DNA of 40,794 nucleotides from Reyranella sp. Lineage in GTDB: Bacteria; Pseudomonadota; Alphaproteobacteria; Reyranellales; Reyranellaceae. How positions within the stretch are numbered: the stretch's first letter is position 1; the number at the start of each line of letters is the position of its first letter. The notes below the pieces were generated by a model. That model saw only the letters and a program-made list of their open reading frames with translations. It had not been told where the DNA came from and made no database searches. Made by a program: the position numbers and the translations under genes. Location: contig JAKFVH010000309.1 of assembly GCA_021732285.1 (NCBI GenBank), forward strand, positions 1 through 40,794, in the 5' to 3' direction. Positions 10,625 to 21,342 of this stretch are shown here, piece after piece.

Positions 10625-11314
10625 ATGACACAGCCTCACCCGCTCGTTTTCCTGGTCGACGTTGACAACACGCTGGTCGACAACGACGGGATCCAACAGG
10701 ACCTGAAGGATCATCTGGAGCGGACCTATGGCGTCGCGGCGCGCGATCGCTATTGGCGGATCCTGGAGGATCTGATGGTGGAGCTGGGCTACCGCGATTA
10801 TATCGGCGCCCTCCAGAAGTTCCGCGTCGAGCACCCGCGCGAGATGGAACTGCTGGCGATGTCCTCCTACCTCATGGACTACCCTTTCGCCGAGCGGCTC
10901 TACCCGAACGCCCTCGAGGTGCTGAAGCGCCTGCGTAGCCTGGCCCCGACCGCGATCCTGACGGACGGCGATGTCGTCTTCCAGCCGCGCAAGGTCGAGC
11001 ATGCGGGCCTGGCCAAGGTCGCGGATGGAAACGTGCTGATCTACATTCACAAGGAAGAGGCCCTGGAAGACGTCGAGCGGCGCTTTCCGGCCGAGCACTA
11101 CGTTCTCGTCGACGACAAGTTGCGCATCCTGGACGCGGTCAAGAAGATCTGGGGAGAGCGCGTGACGACGGTGTTGCCACGCCAGGGCCAGTACGCGCAT
11201 GACGCAAAGGTGATCAGCGCCTTGCCGCCAGCGGACGTGACGATCGAACATATCGGGGATTTGCTCCAGTACGACTTGGCGCGGCTGCGCACAGCCGCCT
11301 TAAACCCAGCCTGA
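10625..11314 (+). CDS. HAD-family hydrolase (phosphatase-like)
   Basis: A 229-aa haloacid dehalogenase-type protein. Motif I is DVDNTLVDND with Asp12 as predicted nucleophile and Asp14 as acid/base; motif II lies in AILTDGD, and motif IV in HYVLVDDKLRIL. A helical cap lies between motifs I and II. It is probably a soluble phosphatase, perhaps for a sugar phosphate given its position as first gene of the pentose phosphate run, but the substrate is unknown. ATG at 10625 is preceded by GGAAAG; longer in-frame starts (for example at 10514) add a Cys/Arg-rich stretch that looks non-coding. The transaldolase gene starts 10 bp after its stop. Confidence 0.85.
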   Translation: MTQPHPLVFLVDVDNTLVDNDGIQQDLKDHLERTYGVAARDRYWRILEDLMVELGYRDYIGALQKFRVEHPREMELLAMSSYLMDYPFAERLYPNALEVLKRLRSLAPTAILTDGDVVFQPRKVEHAGLAKVADGNVLIYIHKEEALEDVERRFPAEHYVLVDDKLRILDAVKKIWGERVTTVLPRQGQYAHDAKVISALPPADVTIEHIGDLLQYDLARLRTAALNPA

Positions 11315-11324
11315 AGGTGACGCG

Positions 11325-12410
11325 ATGAAATCAACCCAGAAGCTGCACGACGTCGGCCAGAGCCTGTGGCTCGACAACATCACCCGCGAGCTGCTGAACA
11401 GCGGCACGCTGAAACGCTACATCGACGACCTCTCGGTGACCGGGCTCACCTCGAACCCGACGATCTTCGACAATGCGATCAAGAACAGCGCCATGTACGA
11501 CGAGGACGTGTCGCGCTCGGCATCCTCTGCCAAGTCGGCCGAGGATTTGTTCTTCCCGCTGGCGCTCGCGGACCTGACGCGTGCTGCCGACCTGTTCCAG
11601 CCGGTCTTTGCCCGGACCGATGGCGTGGACGGCTGGGTGTCACTCGAAGTTTCGCCGCTCCTGGCGCACGACACCAAGAGCACGCTCGCGGCTGCGGTCG
11701 ACCTTCACAAGCGCGCCGGCAAGCCCAACCTCTTCATCAAGATTCCCGGCACCCCGGAAGGGCTGCCCGCCATCGAGGAGGCGATCTTCGCCGGCGTGCC
11801 GGTCAACGTCACGCTGTTGTTCTCGCGCGAGCAATACGTCGCGGCAGCCGAAGCCTACCTGCGCGGCGTCGAGCGCCGGATCGCGGCCGGTCTCAACCCG
11901 GCCGTCGCCTCGGTGGCCTCGCTCTTCATCAGCCGCTGGGACGTCGCCGTCGCCGGCAAGGTTCCGACAGAGCTCACCAACCGGCTCGGCATCGCCATCG
12001 GCCAGCGTACCTACAAGGCCTATCTCGAATTGCTCGCCACGCCGCGCTTCCAGCGCGCGGCCAACAGCGGCGGCCGAGCCCAGCGCCTGCTGTGGGCCAG
12101 CACCGGCACCAAGGACCCGAAGGCCTCCGACGCCCTTTATGTGAAGGCGCTCGCCGCGCCCTTCACGATCAACACCATGCCCGAAGGTACCCTGAAAGCG
12201 TTCGCCGACCACGGCGAGGTCGGCCAGGCGCTGGCACCGGACGGCGGCGACTGCGAAAAGGTTCTCGCGAGCTTCACCAAGGCGGGGATCGACATCGATG
12301 CGCTCGCCAAGCGGCTGCAGGACGAGGGTGCTGCGTCGTTCGTGAAGTCCTGGAACGACCTGATGGAGCGCATCGATTCCAAGCGCGTCCAGATTCGCAA
12401 GGCAAGCTGA
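11325..12410 (+). CDS. tal: Transaldolase
   Basis: A 361-aa transaldolase, moving a dihydroxyacetone unit between sedoheptulose 7-phosphate and glyceraldehyde 3-phosphate in the non-oxidative pentose phosphate pathway. The Schiff-base lysine is Lys139 in [39 protein letters not shown] and [12 protein letters not shown] are characteristic. Length and sequence fit the longer TalB/Tal-PGI-type subfamily (about 360 aa); here Tal and Pgi are separate neighbouring genes, whereas some bacteria have them fused. GAAGGTG precedes the ATG. The gaps to the HAD gene and to pgi are both 10 bp, which indicates one transcript. Confidence 0.95.
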   Translation: MKSTQKLHDVGQSLWLDNITRELLNSGTLKRYIDDLSVTGLTSNPTIFDNAIKNSAMYDEDVSRSASSAKSAEDLFFPLALADLTRAADLFQPVFARTDGVDGWVSLEVSPLLAHDTKSTLAAAVDLHKRAGKPNLFIKIPGTPEGLPAIEEAIFAGVPVNVTLLFSREQYVAAAEAYLRGVERRIAAGLNPAVASVASLFISRWDVAVAGKVPTELTNRLGIAIGQRTYKAYLELLATPRFQRAANSGGRAQRLLWASTGTKDPKASDALYVKALAAPFTINTMPEGTLKAFADHGEVGQALAPDGGDCEKVLASFTKAGIDIDALAKRLQDEGAASFVKSWNDLMERIDSKRVQIRKAS

Positions 12411-12420
12411 GGAAAAATCA

Positions 12421-14058
12421 ATGAGCGTACCGGCTTTGCACCTGCGCCCGGCCTGGGCGTTGCTGAAGAAGCATCACCAGAAGATCAAGCGGACCCGCCT
12501 GAAGCAGCTCTTCGCCAAGGATCGCGAGCGCGGCCAGCGACTCGTGGTCGAAGCCGCCGGAGTCTATTTCGACTATTCCAAGAACCGCATCACCGACGAA
12601 ACCCTGGCCTTGCTGTTCCAGCTTGCCCAGGAGTCGGGCTTGCGTGAGCACATCGACGCCATGTTCCGCGGCGAGCAGATCAACACCTCGGAGAAGCGCG
12701 CGGTGCTTCACGTCGCCCTGCGCGCGCCGCGAGGCGCTTCGATCATGCATGACGGCCAGAACGTCGTCCCCGAGGTTCATGCCGTCCTCGACAAGATGGC
12801 CGCGTTCGCCGATCGCCTGCGCAGCGGCGACTGGAAGGGTCACACCGGAAAGCGCATCCGCAACGTGATCAACATCGGAATCGGCGGCTCGGACCTGGGC
12901 CCGGTGATGGCCTACGAAGCGCTCAGGCACTACAGCGAACGATCGATGACCTTCCGCTTCGTATCCAATGTCGACGGCACGGATTTCGCCGAGGCGGTAC
13001 ATGGCCTCGATGCGGCGGAAACGCTGTTCATCGTCTCGTCCAAGACCTTCACCACGCTCGAGACCATGACCAACGCGCACACCGCGCGGGACTGGCTGCT
13101 GGCCGGCCTCGGCGGCGAGCAGGCCGCCACGGCCAGGCATTTCGTCGCCGTCTCCACCAACGCCCAGGAGGTGACGAAGTTCGGCATCGACACCGCCAAC
13201 ATGTTCGGCTTCTGGGACTGGGTCGGCGGGCGCTATTCGATGGATTCGGCCATCGGGCTCTCGACCATGCTCGCCATCGGGCCGGACAATTTCCGCGCCA
13301 TGCTGGGCGGCTTCCACGAGATCGACGAGCATTTCCGCACGGCGCCGTTCGAGCGCAACCTGCCGGTGCTGATGGGCCTGCTCGCCCTCTGGTACAACAA
13401 CTTCTTCGGCGCCCAGACCGTCGGCGTGTTCCCCTACGAGCAGTACCTGAAACGCTTTCCCGCCTATCTCCAGCAGCTCACCATGGAGAGCAACGGCAAG
13501 CATGTGATGCTCGACGGCCAGCCGGTGGACTACGACACCGGCCCGATCTACTGGGGCGAGCCTGGCACCAACGGGCAGCACTCCTTCTACCAGCTGATCC
13601 ACCAGGGGACGCGCCTGATCCCCTGCGACTTCATCGCCTTCGCCCACACGCTCAACCAGGTCGGCCGGCATCACGACATGCTGCTGGCCAACGTCTTCGC
13701 CCAGACCGAGGCGCTGGCTTTCGGCAAGACCGTCAAGCAGGTCAAGGCCGAGGGCACGGCCGACTGGCTCGTGCCGCATCGGCTGTTCGAGGGCAATCGT
13801 CCGTCGAACACCATCCTGCTCGATGAATTGACGCCGGCCGCGCTCGGCAAGCTGGTGGCGCTCTACGAGCACAGCGTCTTCACCCAGGGCACGATCTGGC
13901 AGATCGATTCCTTCGACCAGTGGGGCGTCGAGCTCGGCAAGGCGCTGGCCCAGCGCATCATCCCCGAGCTCGAGGACGCGGCCGAACCCAAGCTCAAGCA
14001 TGACAGCTCGACCAACGCCCTGATCCGCCGCTATCGCAAGATGAAGGGGCGTGCCTGA
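12421..14058 (+). CDS. pgi: Glucose-6-phosphate isomerase
   Basis: A 545-aa phosphoglucose isomerase interconverting glucose 6-phosphate and fructose 6-phosphate. Signature segments are [11 protein letters not shown] (151-161), [12 protein letters not shown] (268-279), LTMESNGK with Glu356, and [14 protein letters not shown] with His387, the ring-opening His. Length matches the E. coli type (about 550 aa). AGGA lies 7 bases before the ATG. Its TGA shares one base with the ATG of the following aldolase-like gene (TGATG), so they are coupled. In this cluster it links glucose 6-phosphate from the neighbouring hydrolases and Zwf to fructose 6-phosphate from Tal and Tkt. Confidence 0.96.
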   Translation: MSVPALHLRPAWALLKKHHQKIKRTRLKQLFAKDRERGQRLVVEAAGVYFDYSKNRITDETLALLFQLAQESGLREHIDAMFRGEQINTSEKRAVLHVALRAPRGASIMHDGQNVVPEVHAVLDKMAAFADRLRSGDWKGHTGKRIRNVINIGIGGSDLGPVMAYEALRHYSERSMTFRFVSNVDGTDFAEAVHGLDAAETLFIVSSKTFTTLETMTNAHTARDWLLAGLGGEQAATARHFVAVSTNAQEVTKFGIDTANMFGFWDWVGGRYSMDSAIGLSTMLAIGPDNFRAMLGGFHEIDEHFRTAPFERNLPVLMGLLALWYNNFFGAQTVGVFPYEQYLKRFPAYLQQLTMESNGKHVMLDGQPVDYDTGPIYWGEPGTNGQHSFYQLIHQGTRLIPCDFIAFAHTLNQVGRHHDMLLANVFAQTEALAFGKTVKQVKAEGTADWLVPHRLFEGNRPSNTILLDELTPAALGKLVALYEHSVFTQGTIWQIDSFDQWGVELGKALAQRIIPELEDAAEPKLKHDSSTNALIRRYRKMKGRA

Positions 14059-14966
14059 TGCCGCGGGGATACGATCGGCCACTCTACATCCAGCCGTTCG
14101 ATCACCGCGGTTCCTTCCAGAGCGGGCTGTTCGGTTATAAGTCGCCGCTCAGCGACGCCCAGACTGCCGAAATCGCCGGCGCCAAGCAGATCATCTATGA
14201 CGGCTTCCGCGCGGCGCTGGCCGGCGGCGCGCCGGCCGACAAGGCTGGTATCCTGGTCGACGAGCAGTTCGGCGCCGCGATCCTGCGCGACGCGAGGGCC
14301 AACGGCATTACGACCGCCTGTCCGGCGGAGAAGAGCGGACAGGAGGAGTTCGACTTCGAGTACGGCGAGGATTTCGCGCGCCATATCGAGGCCTTCGACC
14401 CGACCTTCTGCAAGGTGCTGGTGCGCTACAACCCCGAGGGCGACCGCGCACTGAACCAGCAGCAAGCAGCCCGCCTGAAGCGCCTCTCCGACTACCTGGC
14501 GGGTGCGAAGCGCAGCCACTTCATGTTCGAATTGCTGGTGCCGGCAGAAAAGGCCCAGCTCGATGCGCTCAAGGGCGACAAGAAGGCCTACGATCTGCAG
14601 GTCCGGCCGCGTCTGATGGTGGAGGCCATCCGCGAACTGCAGAAGGCCGGCGTCGAACCCGACCTCTGGAAGATCGAAGGCCTCGATCGCCGCGAGGATT
14701 GCGAGGCGGTGGTCGCGGCGGCGCGGGCCGGCGGCCGCGACCATGTCGGCTGCATCGTGCTCGGCCGCGGCGAGAACGATCAGAAGGTGCGCGAGTGGCT
14801 CGGCACCGCCCGCAAGGTGCCGGGCTTCATCGGCTTTGCCGTCGGCCGCACCGTCTTCTGGGATCCGCTTGTCGATTGGAAAGCCGGGAAGGCGACGCGC
14901 GAGCAGGCGGTCGCCCGGATCGCCAGCCGCTATCGCGAGTTCGTCGACCTCTTCGAAGGGAAGTGA
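14058..14966 (+). CDS. Stand-alone DUF2090 protein, predicted LacD-like class I aldolase
   Basis: A 302-aa TIM-barrel-like protein of the DUF2090 type, usually seen as the C-terminal domain of IolC-type proteins. Several motifs parallel class I LacD tagatose-bisphosphate aldolases: QPFDHRGSF (12-20), ILVDEQFG (65-72), [13 protein letters not shown] (117-129) with Lys119, and LWKIEG (203-208) with Lys205, which sits where LacD has its Schiff-base lysine in a similar LKVE context. I infer a sugar- or deoxysugar-phosphate aldolase. The family itself is not functionally settled, and this copy has no kinase domain. It is coupled to pgi (1-bp overlap) and lies 2 bp from gnd, so its substrate is probably a hexose/pentose phosphate pathway intermediate or side product. 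Confidence 0.8.
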   Translation: MPRGYDRPLYIQPFDHRGSFQSGLFGYKSPLSDAQTAEIAGAKQIIYDGFRAALAGGAPADKAGILVDEQFGAAILRDARANGITTACPAEKSGQEEFDFEYGEDFARHIEAFDPTFCKVLVRYNPEGDRALNQQQAARLKRLSDYLAGAKRSHFMFELLVPAEKAQLDALKGDKKAYDLQVRPRLMVEAIRELQKAGVEPDLWKIEGLDRREDCEAVVAAARAGGRDHVGCIVLGRGENDQKVREWLGTARKVPGFIGFAVGRTVFWDPLVDWKAGKATREQAVARIASRYREFVDLFEGK

Positions 14967-14968
14967 CC

Positions 14969-15988
14969 ATGCAGTTGGGAATGATCGGCCTTGGCCGGAT
15001 GGGTGCGAACATGGTGCGCCGCCTTTTGAAGGGCGGCCACGAATGCGTGGTGTTCGACATGTCGCCCAAGGCGGTGGCGGAGCTGGTGAAGGAGAAGGCG
15101 GTCGGCACCGGCTCGCTGGCGGAATTCGTCAAGACGCTCAGCAAGCCGCGCGCGGTCTGGCTGATGGTCCCGGCGGGCGTCGTCGACAAGACCATCGCCG
15201 ATCTGGCGCCGCACCTCGAGCCCGGCGACATCCTGATCGACGGCGGCAACTCCTACTACATTGACGATATCCGCCGCGCGAAGGAGCTGGCGCCGAAGTC
15301 CATCCACTATGTCGATGTCGGCACCAGCGGCGGCGTCTGGGGCCTCGAGCGCGGCTACTGCATGATGGTCGGTGGCGAGACCGACACGGTGAAGCGCCTG
15401 GAACCGATCTTCGCCACCCTGGCGCCCGGCCGCGGCGACATCGCGCGCACCCCGGGGCGCGAGAAGGCGGGCGGCACGGCCGAGCAGGGCTGGCTGCATT
15501 GCGGGCCCAACGGCGCCGGCCACTTCGTCAAGATGGTGCATAACGGCATCGAGTACGGCGTCATGGCGGCCTATGCCGAGGGCATGGCGGTGCTCAAGGC
15601 GGCCAATATCGGCAAGCGCACCGGCAAGGTCGACGCCGAGACCACGCCGCTGCGCGATCCCGAGCACTACCAGTACGATCTCAACTTGCCCGACATTGCC
15701 GAACTGTGGCGACGCGGCAGCGTCATTGCCTCGTGGCTGCTCGACCTGCAGGCCGCGGCGCTGATCGAGGATCCGAACCTGGCGAAGTTCGCCGGCCGGG
15801 TGTCCGATTCCGGCGAGGGCCGCTGGACGATCAAGGCGGCGATCGACGAGGGCGTGCCGGCGCACGTCCTGTCATCGGCGCTCTACGAGCGCTTCAGCTC
15901 GCGCGGCGAGGCGGATTTCGCCGACAAGCTCCTGTCGGCCATGCGCTACGAGTTCGGCGGGCATATCGAGAAGCCGGCGGGGTCGTGA
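14969..15988 (+). CDS. gnd: 6-phosphogluconate dehydrogenase (decarboxylating), short form
   Basis: A 339-aa oxidative decarboxylase giving ribulose 5-phosphate, CO2 and NAD(P)H. The Rossmann motif GLGRMG is at residues 7-12, IDGGNSYY at 90-97, and the catalytic block [13 protein letters not shown] contains Lys188 and Glu195. It is the short tetrameric type (about 300-340 aa), not the 470-aa E. coli type. At the end of beta-2 the sequence is VVFDMSPK with Asp30, which usually favours NAD over NADP. GAAGGGAAG lies upstream of the ATG at 14969. A family C repeat follows its stop, the first large gap in the operon. Confidence 0.94.
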   Translation: MQLGMIGLGRMGANMVRRLLKGGHECVVFDMSPKAVAELVKEKAVGTGSLAEFVKTLSKPRAVWLMVPAGVVDKTIADLAPHLEPGDILIDGGNSYYIDDIRRAKELAPKSIHYVDVGTSGGVWGLERGYCMMVGGETDTVKRLEPIFATLAPGRGDIARTPGREKAGGTAEQGWLHCGPNGAGHFVKMVHNGIEYGVMAAYAEGMAVLKAANIGKRTGKVDAETTPLRDPEHYQYDLNLPDIAELWRRGSVIASWLLDLQAAALIEDPNLAKFAGRVSDSGEGRWTIKAAIDEGVPAHVLSSALYERFSSRGEADFADKLLSAMRYEFGGHIEKPAGS

Positions 15989-16011
15989 TGCGCGGAGTCT
16001 GAACTCATGCT

Positions 16012-16104
16012 CCTCTCCCCCGCTAGGGGGAGAGGTTGGGTGAGGGGGTTACGGACGGCCTTCGAAGCCCCCTCACCTAGCCTCTCCCCCTAGCGGGGGA
16101 GAGG
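16012..16104. repeat. Family C palindromic repeat, copy 2, inside the operon
   Basis: Same architecture as 5939-6027: hairpin 16012-16035 (stem CCTCTCCCCC/GGGGGAGAGG), long-range pair of GGTGAGGGGG near 16039-16048 with CCCCCTCACC at 16068-16077, and hairpin 16081-16104. The linker between the central arms differs from copy 1 while the stems are conserved, as expected if secondary structure is selected. It occupies most of the 163-bp gnd-tkt gap. Confidence 0.88.
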
Positions 16105-16151
16105 AATCCGAATCGTGTTGGTGGAAGACGCTAGTGACGGAGACCATGAGT

Positions 16152-18209
16152 ATGACCCAGGACGAGCTCGACCAACTCGCCATCAACACCATCCGCACGC
16201 TATCGATCGATGCGGTCCAGCAGGCGAAGTCGGGTCATCCCGGCACACCGATGGCGCTGGCGCCGCTGGTCTACACCCTGTGGAACCGGATCCTGAACTT
16301 CGATCCGAAGGACCCGATCTGGCCCGGTCGCGACCGCTTCGTCCTGTCCAACGGCCACGCCTCGATGCTGCTGTGGTCGATGCTGTTCCTGACGCGCACC
16401 CAGGCCGTGAACGCCGACTATGAGAACCTGGGCAAGCCCTCGGTCTCGCTCGACGACATTCGCCGTTTCCGGCAGATCGACAGCAAGGCGCCGGGCCATC
16501 CGGAATATCACTGGGTATCGGGGGTCGAGACCACGACGGGTCCGCTGGGGCAGGGCATCGCCACCAGCGTCGGCATGGCGATCGCGCGCAAGTGGCTGGC
16601 CAGCCGCTACAACAAGCCGGGCTTCGATCTGTTCGACTACAACGTCTACGCCATCTGCGGCGACGGCTGCCTGATGGAAGGCGTGGGCTCGGAGGCGGCG
16701 TCGCTCGCCGGGCACCTTCAGCTCGACGACCTGTGCTGGATCTACGACAACAACCACATCACCATCGAGGGCAAGACCAGCATCACCTTCACCGAGGATA
16801 TCGCCGCGCGCTTCCAAGCCTATCGCTGGAACGTGCTGCGCGTCGGCGACGCCAACGACCTGGGCCGCATCGAGGACGCGCTGGAGGTGTTCGCCAAGAC
16901 CACGGACCGGCCGACGCTGATCATCCTCGACAGCCACATCGGCTATGGCGCGCCGCACAAGGTCGACACCGCGGCGGCCCACGGAGAACCGCTGGGCGAC
17001 GACGAGGTCAAGCTCGCCAAGCGCGCTTATGGCTGGCCGGAGGATGCCAAGTTCCTGGTGCCCGACGGGGTGATGGACGCCTTCGACAAGGGCATCGGCG
17101 CGCGCGGCGCCGAGGCGCGGCGGCGCTGGGAGGCGCTGTTCGCCGACTACCGCAAGCAGTTCCCGGAGCTCGCCGCCGAGATCGACCAGATGCAGCGCCG
17201 CGAGCTGCCCAAGGGGTGGGACAAAAACCTGCCGAGCTTCAAGGCAGATCCCAAGGGCATCGCCGGCCGCGACGCCTCGGGCGAGGTGCTGAACGTGCTC
17301 GCCCAGAACATCCCCTGGTTCCTCGGCGGCTCGGCCGACCTCGGCTCGTCCAACAAGACGACGCTGAAATTCGCCGGCGCCGGCGACTTCGAGCCCGGCA
17401 GCCCGGGCGGCCGCAATTTCCATTTCGGCATCCGCGAGCACGCCATGGCGGCAGCCGTCAACGGCATGTCGCTGTCCAAGCTCAGGGCCTTCGGCGCGAC
17501 CTTCTTCATCTTCAGCGACTATGCCCGGCCGGCGATCCGGCTGAGCGCCCTCATGGAGCTGCCGACCATTTTGGTCTTCACTCATGACGCCATGGGCGAC
17601 GGCGAGGATGGCCCGACGCATCAGCCGGTCGAGCAGTTGGTCTCGTTGCGCGCCATCCCCGGCCTGGTGGTGCTGCGGCCGGCCGATGCCAACGAAGTCG
17701 TCGAGGCCTATCGCTATATCGTGCAGCTCCGTCATCAGCCCGCGGTGCTCGCCCTGTCCCGTCAGCCTCTGCCGACGTTCGACCGCGGCAAGTACGCCTC
17801 GGCAGCGGGTGTCGCGCGCGGTGCCTATGTCATGGCAGATGCGCCGGGCGGGCCGCCCGAGATCATCCTCATCGCGTCCGGCAGCGAGGTCTCGCTGATC
17901 GTCGAGGCGCACGAGGCGCTGACGGCCAAGGGCATCCGCTCGCGCGTCGTCTCGATGGCCTCATGGGACATCTTCGAGCACCAGCCCCAGTCCTATCGCG
18001 AGGAAGTGCTGCCGCCCGGCGTGAGGGCGCGGCTCGCCGTTGAGCAAGCATCGGCATTGGGTTGGGAGCGCTACGTCGGCGATCAGGGCCGGGTCATCGG
18101 CATGAAGGCCTTCGGTGCCTCCGCGCCGCTCAAGGAGCTGCAGCGCAAGTTCGGCTTCGAGCCCGACAAGGTCGTCGCGGCGGCCTTGGACATGCTCGGG
18201 CGCAAGTGA
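16152..18209 (+). CDS. tkt: Transketolase
   Basis: A 685-aa thiamine-diphosphate enzyme transferring two-carbon ketol units in the non-oxidative pentose phosphate pathway. Landmarks are [25 protein letters not shown], the TPP-binding stretch from GDGCLMEG to [10 protein letters not shown], the pyrimidine-domain block [14 protein letters not shown], and [18 protein letters not shown]. Three starts compete: GTG 16134, ATG 16146 and ATG 16152. GGAG at 16139-16142 is 9 bases from 16152 and only 3 from 16146, so 16152 is chosen; 16134 has GGAAG upstream and cannot be excluded. It starts the second operon module after the family C repeat, with zwf 25 bp downstream. Confidence 0.95.
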   Translation: MTQDELDQLAINTIRTLSIDAVQQAKSGHPGTPMALAPLVYTLWNRILNFDPKDPIWPGRDRFVLSNGHASMLLWSMLFLTRTQAVNADYENLGKPSVSLDDIRRFRQIDSKAPGHPEYHWVSGVETTTGPLGQGIATSVGMAIARKWLASRYNKPGFDLFDYNVYAICGDGCLMEGVGSEAASLAGHLQLDDLCWIYDNNHITIEGKTSITFTEDIAARFQAYRWNVLRVGDANDLGRIEDALEVFAKTTDRPTLIILDSHIGYGAPHKVDTAAAHGEPLGDDEVKLAKRAYGWPEDAKFLVPDGVMDAFDKGIGARGAEARRRWEALFADYRKQFPELAAEIDQMQRRELPKGWDKNLPSFKADPKGIAGRDASGEVLNVLAQNIPWFLGGSADLGSSNKTTLKFAGAGDFEPGSPGGRNFHFGIREHAMAAAVNGMSLSKLRAFGATFFIFSDYARPAIRLSALMELPTILVFTHDAMGDGEDGPTHQPVEQLVSLRAIPGLVVLRPADANEVVEAYRYIVQLRHQPAVLALSRQPLPTFDRGKYASAAGVARGAYVMADAPGGPPEIILIASGSEVSLIVEAHEALTAKGIRSRVVSMASWDIFEHQPQSYREEVLPPGVRARLAVEQASALGWERYVGDQGRVIGMKAFGASAPLKELQRKFGFEPDKVVAAALDMLGRK

Positions 18210-18234
18210 GATCGGCGGGGAGGAAGCAGAAGCC

Positions 18235-19788
18235 ATGGTGAACACCACACCCAAGGCCGTGGCGAAGGCCGAGACGGTGCCCGTCGCGCCGCCCTGCGCC
18301 ATGGTGATCTTCGGCGCCGGAGGCGACCTGACCAAGCGCCTGGTCACGCCGGCGCTCTACAATCTCGTCACCGCCAAGCGGCTGCCCGATGGCTTCCGGC
18401 TGGTCGGCGTCGACCACGGCAACAGGACGGTGGACGACTGGCGCAAGACCCTGACCGACATGATGAACGAATTCGTCGCCAAGGGTGGCGGCGAGTTCCA
18501 GGCCGACCGTATCGACGAGACGGCCTGGAAATGGCTGACCGACCGCATGACCTATCTGCAGGGCGACTTCGAGGACCCGCAAACCTACAGCCGCCTCAAG
18601 GACCATCTTGCGGGCCTCGACAAGACGGCCGGCACGGCGGGCAACCATCTCTTTTATCTCGCCGTCGCCGAGCGCTTTTTCAGCGTCGTCGTCGCCGCCC
18701 TCGGGGCGGCGGACATGGTCAAGGAAGAGAACGGACAATGGCGGCGCGTCGTCGTCGAGAAGCCGTTCGGGCGTGACCTGCCCTCGGCCAAGGCGCTCAA
18801 CGCCGCGATCCTGAAGACGCTGCAGGAGCATCAGATCTATCGAATGGACCATTTCCTCGGCAAGGAGACGGTCCAGAACATCATGGCGCTGCGCTTTGCC
18901 AACGGCCTGTTCGAGCCGCTGTGGAATCGCCAGCATATCGACCACGTCCAGATCACCGCCTCAGAGACGGTCGGCGTCGAGCGGCGCGGCAAGTTCTACG
19001 AGCAGACCGGCGCGCTGCGCGACATGGTGCCCAATCACATGTTCCAGCTGCTGGCGCTGACGGCCATGGAGCCGCCGATCTCCTTCGATGCCGAGGCCGT
19101 CCGCAGCAAGAAGGCGGAAGTCATCCAGGCCATACGTCCGGTGAAATGGCCGACGAGGGACGCCGTGCGCGGCCAGTACGGTGCCGGCACCGTGCTGGGC
19201 AAGCAGGCCCAGGCTTATCGCAGCGAGCCCAACGTTGCCCCCGAGTCGAACACCGAGACCTACATCGCCTGGAAGCTGCAGATCGACAACTGGCGCTGGG
19301 CCGGGGTGCCCTTCTACCTGCGCACGGGAAAGTATCTCAGGCGGCGCTGGACCGAAGTCGCCATCCGCTTCCACCAGGCGCCTTACACGCTGTTCCGCGG
19401 CACGCACGTCGAGCAGATGAATCCCAACTGGATGATCCTGCGAATCCAGCCCGATGAAGGCATCGCGCTTCAGTTCGCCGCCAAGCGTCCCGGCCCCACG
19501 GTGACGCTGGGCAACGTCAGCATGGACTTCGCCTACAAGACCTATTTCGCCTCGGCGCCCAATACCGGCTACGAAACGCTGATCTATGACTGCATGATCG
19601 GCGACGCGACTCTGTTCCAGCGCGCCGACAACATCGAGGCCGGTTGGCGCGCGGTTCAGCCGATCCTGGACTTCTGGGCGAACAACCCTGCCAAGGATCT
19701 TGCGACCTATGCCGCGGGCAGCGACGGCCCGGCGGCGGCCGACGAATTGCTGGCGCGCGCCGGACGTGCCTGGCGCCCACTCGAATAA
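18235..19788 (+). CDS. zwf: Glucose-6-phosphate 1-dehydrogenase
   Basis: A 517-aa enzyme oxidising glucose 6-phosphate to 6-phosphogluconolactone, the entry to the oxidative pentose phosphate and Entner-Doudoroff routes. The coenzyme motif GAGGDLTKR is at 27-35, EKPFGRDL at 175-182, and the active-site signature RMDHFLGKE at 203-211. FYLRTGKYL lies in the C-terminal half. The first 20 residues are an Ala/Val/Lys-rich extension before the Rossmann strand. GGGGAGGAAG precedes the ATG at 18235. Followed by a HAD gene 17 bp on and then pgl, giving the usual zwf-pgl pair with a phosphatase-like gene inserted. Confidence 0.96.
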   Translation: MVNTTPKAVAKAETVPVAPPCAMVIFGAGGDLTKRLVTPALYNLVTAKRLPDGFRLVGVDHGNRTVDDWRKTLTDMMNEFVAKGGGEFQADRIDETAWKWLTDRMTYLQGDFEDPQTYSRLKDHLAGLDKTAGTAGNHLFYLAVAERFFSVVVAALGAADMVKEENGQWRRVVVEKPFGRDLPSAKALNAAILKTLQEHQIYRMDHFLGKETVQNIMALRFANGLFEPLWNRQHIDHVQITASETVGVERRGKFYEQTGALRDMVPNHMFQLLALTAMEPPISFDAEAVRSKKAEVIQAIRPVKWPTRDAVRGQYGAGTVLGKQAQAYRSEPNVAPESNTETYIAWKLQIDNWRWAGVPFYLRTGKYLRRRWTEVAIRFHQAPYTLFRGTHVEQMNPNWMILRIQPDEGIALQFAAKRPGPTVTLGNVSMDFAYKTYFASAPNTGYETLIYDCMIGDATLFQRADNIEAGWRAVQPILDFWANNPAKDLATYAAGSDGPAAADELLARAGRAWRPLE

Positions 19789-19805
19789 GCTCCACAGAGG
19801 TCACG

Positions 19806-20612
19806 ATGGCAGAGAAGCGAAAGATCTCCCTGGTGCTGGCGGACGTGGACGGCACGCTCGTCACCGAACAGAAGGTTCTGACCAAACGCGCCCAGGCCGC
19901 CGTGCACAGCCTGCGCGGGGCCGGCATCCGCTTCGCCGTCACCAGCGGCCGGCCGGCCAAGGGCATGGCCATGCTGGTGGAGCCGCTTCAGATCGATACG
20001 CCGATTTCCGGCTTCAACGGCGGGCTCGTCGTCAAGCCGGACTTCACGATCATCGACCAGAAGACGGTACCGGCCGATATCGCCGCAAGCGCGATCGAGC
20101 TGCTGCGCGCTCACGGCCTCGATGTCTGGGTCTATCGCGGCAATGACTGGTTGGTTGGCAAGGCCGATGGGCCGCACGTCGAACACGAGGCCTGGACCGT
20201 CAAGTTCTCGCCGAAGGTCGTGGCGGATGTCGCCGAGAAGCTCGATCAGGTTTCCAAGATCGTCGGTGTCAGCGACGACCACGACAAGGTTCAGCAGTGC
20301 GAGGCCGACGCCAAGGCGGCCTTCGGGCCGCGCGCCACGGCCAACCGCTCGCAGCCCTACTACCTCGACATCACCAACAAGGACGCCAACAAGGGCGCGG
20401 TCGTGGAGTTCCTGTCGCGACACCTCGGAGTGCCGGCTGCGGAGATCGCCACCATCGGCGACCAGCCCACCGACGTGCCGATGTTCCAGCGCTCGGGCTT
20501 CAGCATCGCCATGGGCAATGCGTCCGATCAGGTCAAAGGGCAGGCCAGCGCCGTCACCGACTCCTACAACGACGAAGGCTTCGCCAAGGCGATGGAACGG
20601 TACATCCTATGA
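19806..20612 (+). CDS. Cof-type HAD-IIB family hydrolase
   Basis: A 268-aa HAD phosphatase of the Cof/YbiV-like IIB class. Motif I is LADVDGTLV (Asp13 nucleophile, Asp15), motif II TSGRPAKGM, and motif IV IGDQPTDVPMF; the insertion between motifs II and III is a C2b cap. Relatives dephosphorylate assorted sugar phosphates and cofactors. AGAGG lies just upstream of the ATG. Its TGA overlaps the ATG of pgl, so it is coupled to the oxidative pentose phosphate enzymes. A role in removing a damaged or dead-end sugar phosphate is plausible, but that is inference. Confidence 0.87.
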   Translation: MAEKRKISLVLADVDGTLVTEQKVLTKRAQAAVHSLRGAGIRFAVTSGRPAKGMAMLVEPLQIDTPISGFNGGLVVKPDFTIIDQKTVPADIAASAIELLRAHGLDVWVYRGNDWLVGKADGPHVEHEAWTVKFSPKVVADVAEKLDQVSKIVGVSDDHDKVQQCEADAKAAFGPRATANRSQPYYLDITNKDANKGAVVEFLSRHLGVPAAEIATIGDQPTDVPMFQRSGFSIAMGNASDQVKGQASAVTDSYNDEGFAKAMERYIL

Positions 20613-21325
20613 ACGGCCGCATCGAAGTCCTTGCCGATCCGCCGGCCCTCGCGCGTCACGTGGCCGAGTGGATGACAGCGGCGGCCCTGGCGGCCAAAGG
20701 CACCTTCCGGGTGTCGCTTTCCGGCGGATCGACTCCCAAGGCGCTGTTCGCGCTGCTCGCCTCCGGTGACTTCGTTGGACGTTTCCCCTGGGCGAAAGTC
20801 TCCTGGTACTGGGGCGACGAGCGGTTCGTTCCCCACGATCATCCGGAGAGCAATTACCGGATGACGCGCGAGGCGATGCTGAGCAAGGCGCCGGTGCCGC
20901 CGGGAAACGTCCATCCTGTGCCGGCCGATGGCACGCCGGAGGAGGCCGCGTCGCGCTACGAGCAGACCTTGAAGGCAGCCTATGGCGCCGAGGCGCTGGA
21001 TCCGGAGCGGCCGATGTTCGACATCACCCTGCTGGGGCTTGGCCCCGACGGTCATACCGCCTCGTTGCTGCCGGGCGAACCGGTGCTGCAGGAGCGCAAG
21101 CGCTGGGTCGCCGCCGTCTCGCACGGCCGGCCGGAAGTCCGCATCACCATGACCTACCCGGTGATCGAGAGCAGCCGCCAGGTGGCCTTCCTGGTGGCGG
21201 GCCAGGAGAAGGCCGCGATCTTCAAGACGATCCGCGCCGGCGGCAGCGACGTGCCGGCAGCCCGTGTCAGGCCGGTCGGCGACCTCGTCTGGTTCGTCGA
21301 TCGTGCCGCGGCGGGCGAGGGCTGA
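20609..21325 (+). CDS. pgl: 6-phosphogluconolactonase
   Basis: A 238-aa DevB/SOL-type lactonase hydrolysing 6-phosphogluconolactone. SLSGGSTPKALF, WYWGDERFVP, SNYRMTREAML and GLGPDGHTASLLPG are diagnostic. The start overlaps the HAD gene stop (ATGA). The protein ends in a short Ala/Gly tail. After its stop the operon is interrupted by the 137-bp composite palindrome, before rpe. Confidence 0.95.
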   Translation: MNGRIEVLADPPALARHVAEWMTAAALAAKGTFRVSLSGGSTPKALFALLASGDFVGRFPWAKVSWYWGDERFVPHDHPESNYRMTREAMLSKAPVPPGNVHPVPADGTPEEAASRYEQTLKAAYGAEALDPERPMFDITLLGLGPDGHTASLLPGEPVLQERKRWVAAVSHGRPEVRITMTYPVIESSRQVAFLVAGQEKAAIFKTIRAGGSDVPAARVRPVGDLVWFVDRAAAGEG

Positions 21326-21342
21326 CTATGAATTCATTCATT

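Noticed and set aside
16134-16151. GTG 16134 or ATG 16146 as transketolase start
   Set aside because: GGAG at 16139-16142 best fits ATG 16152 by spacing; the alternatives cannot be excluded and differ by at most 6 residues.
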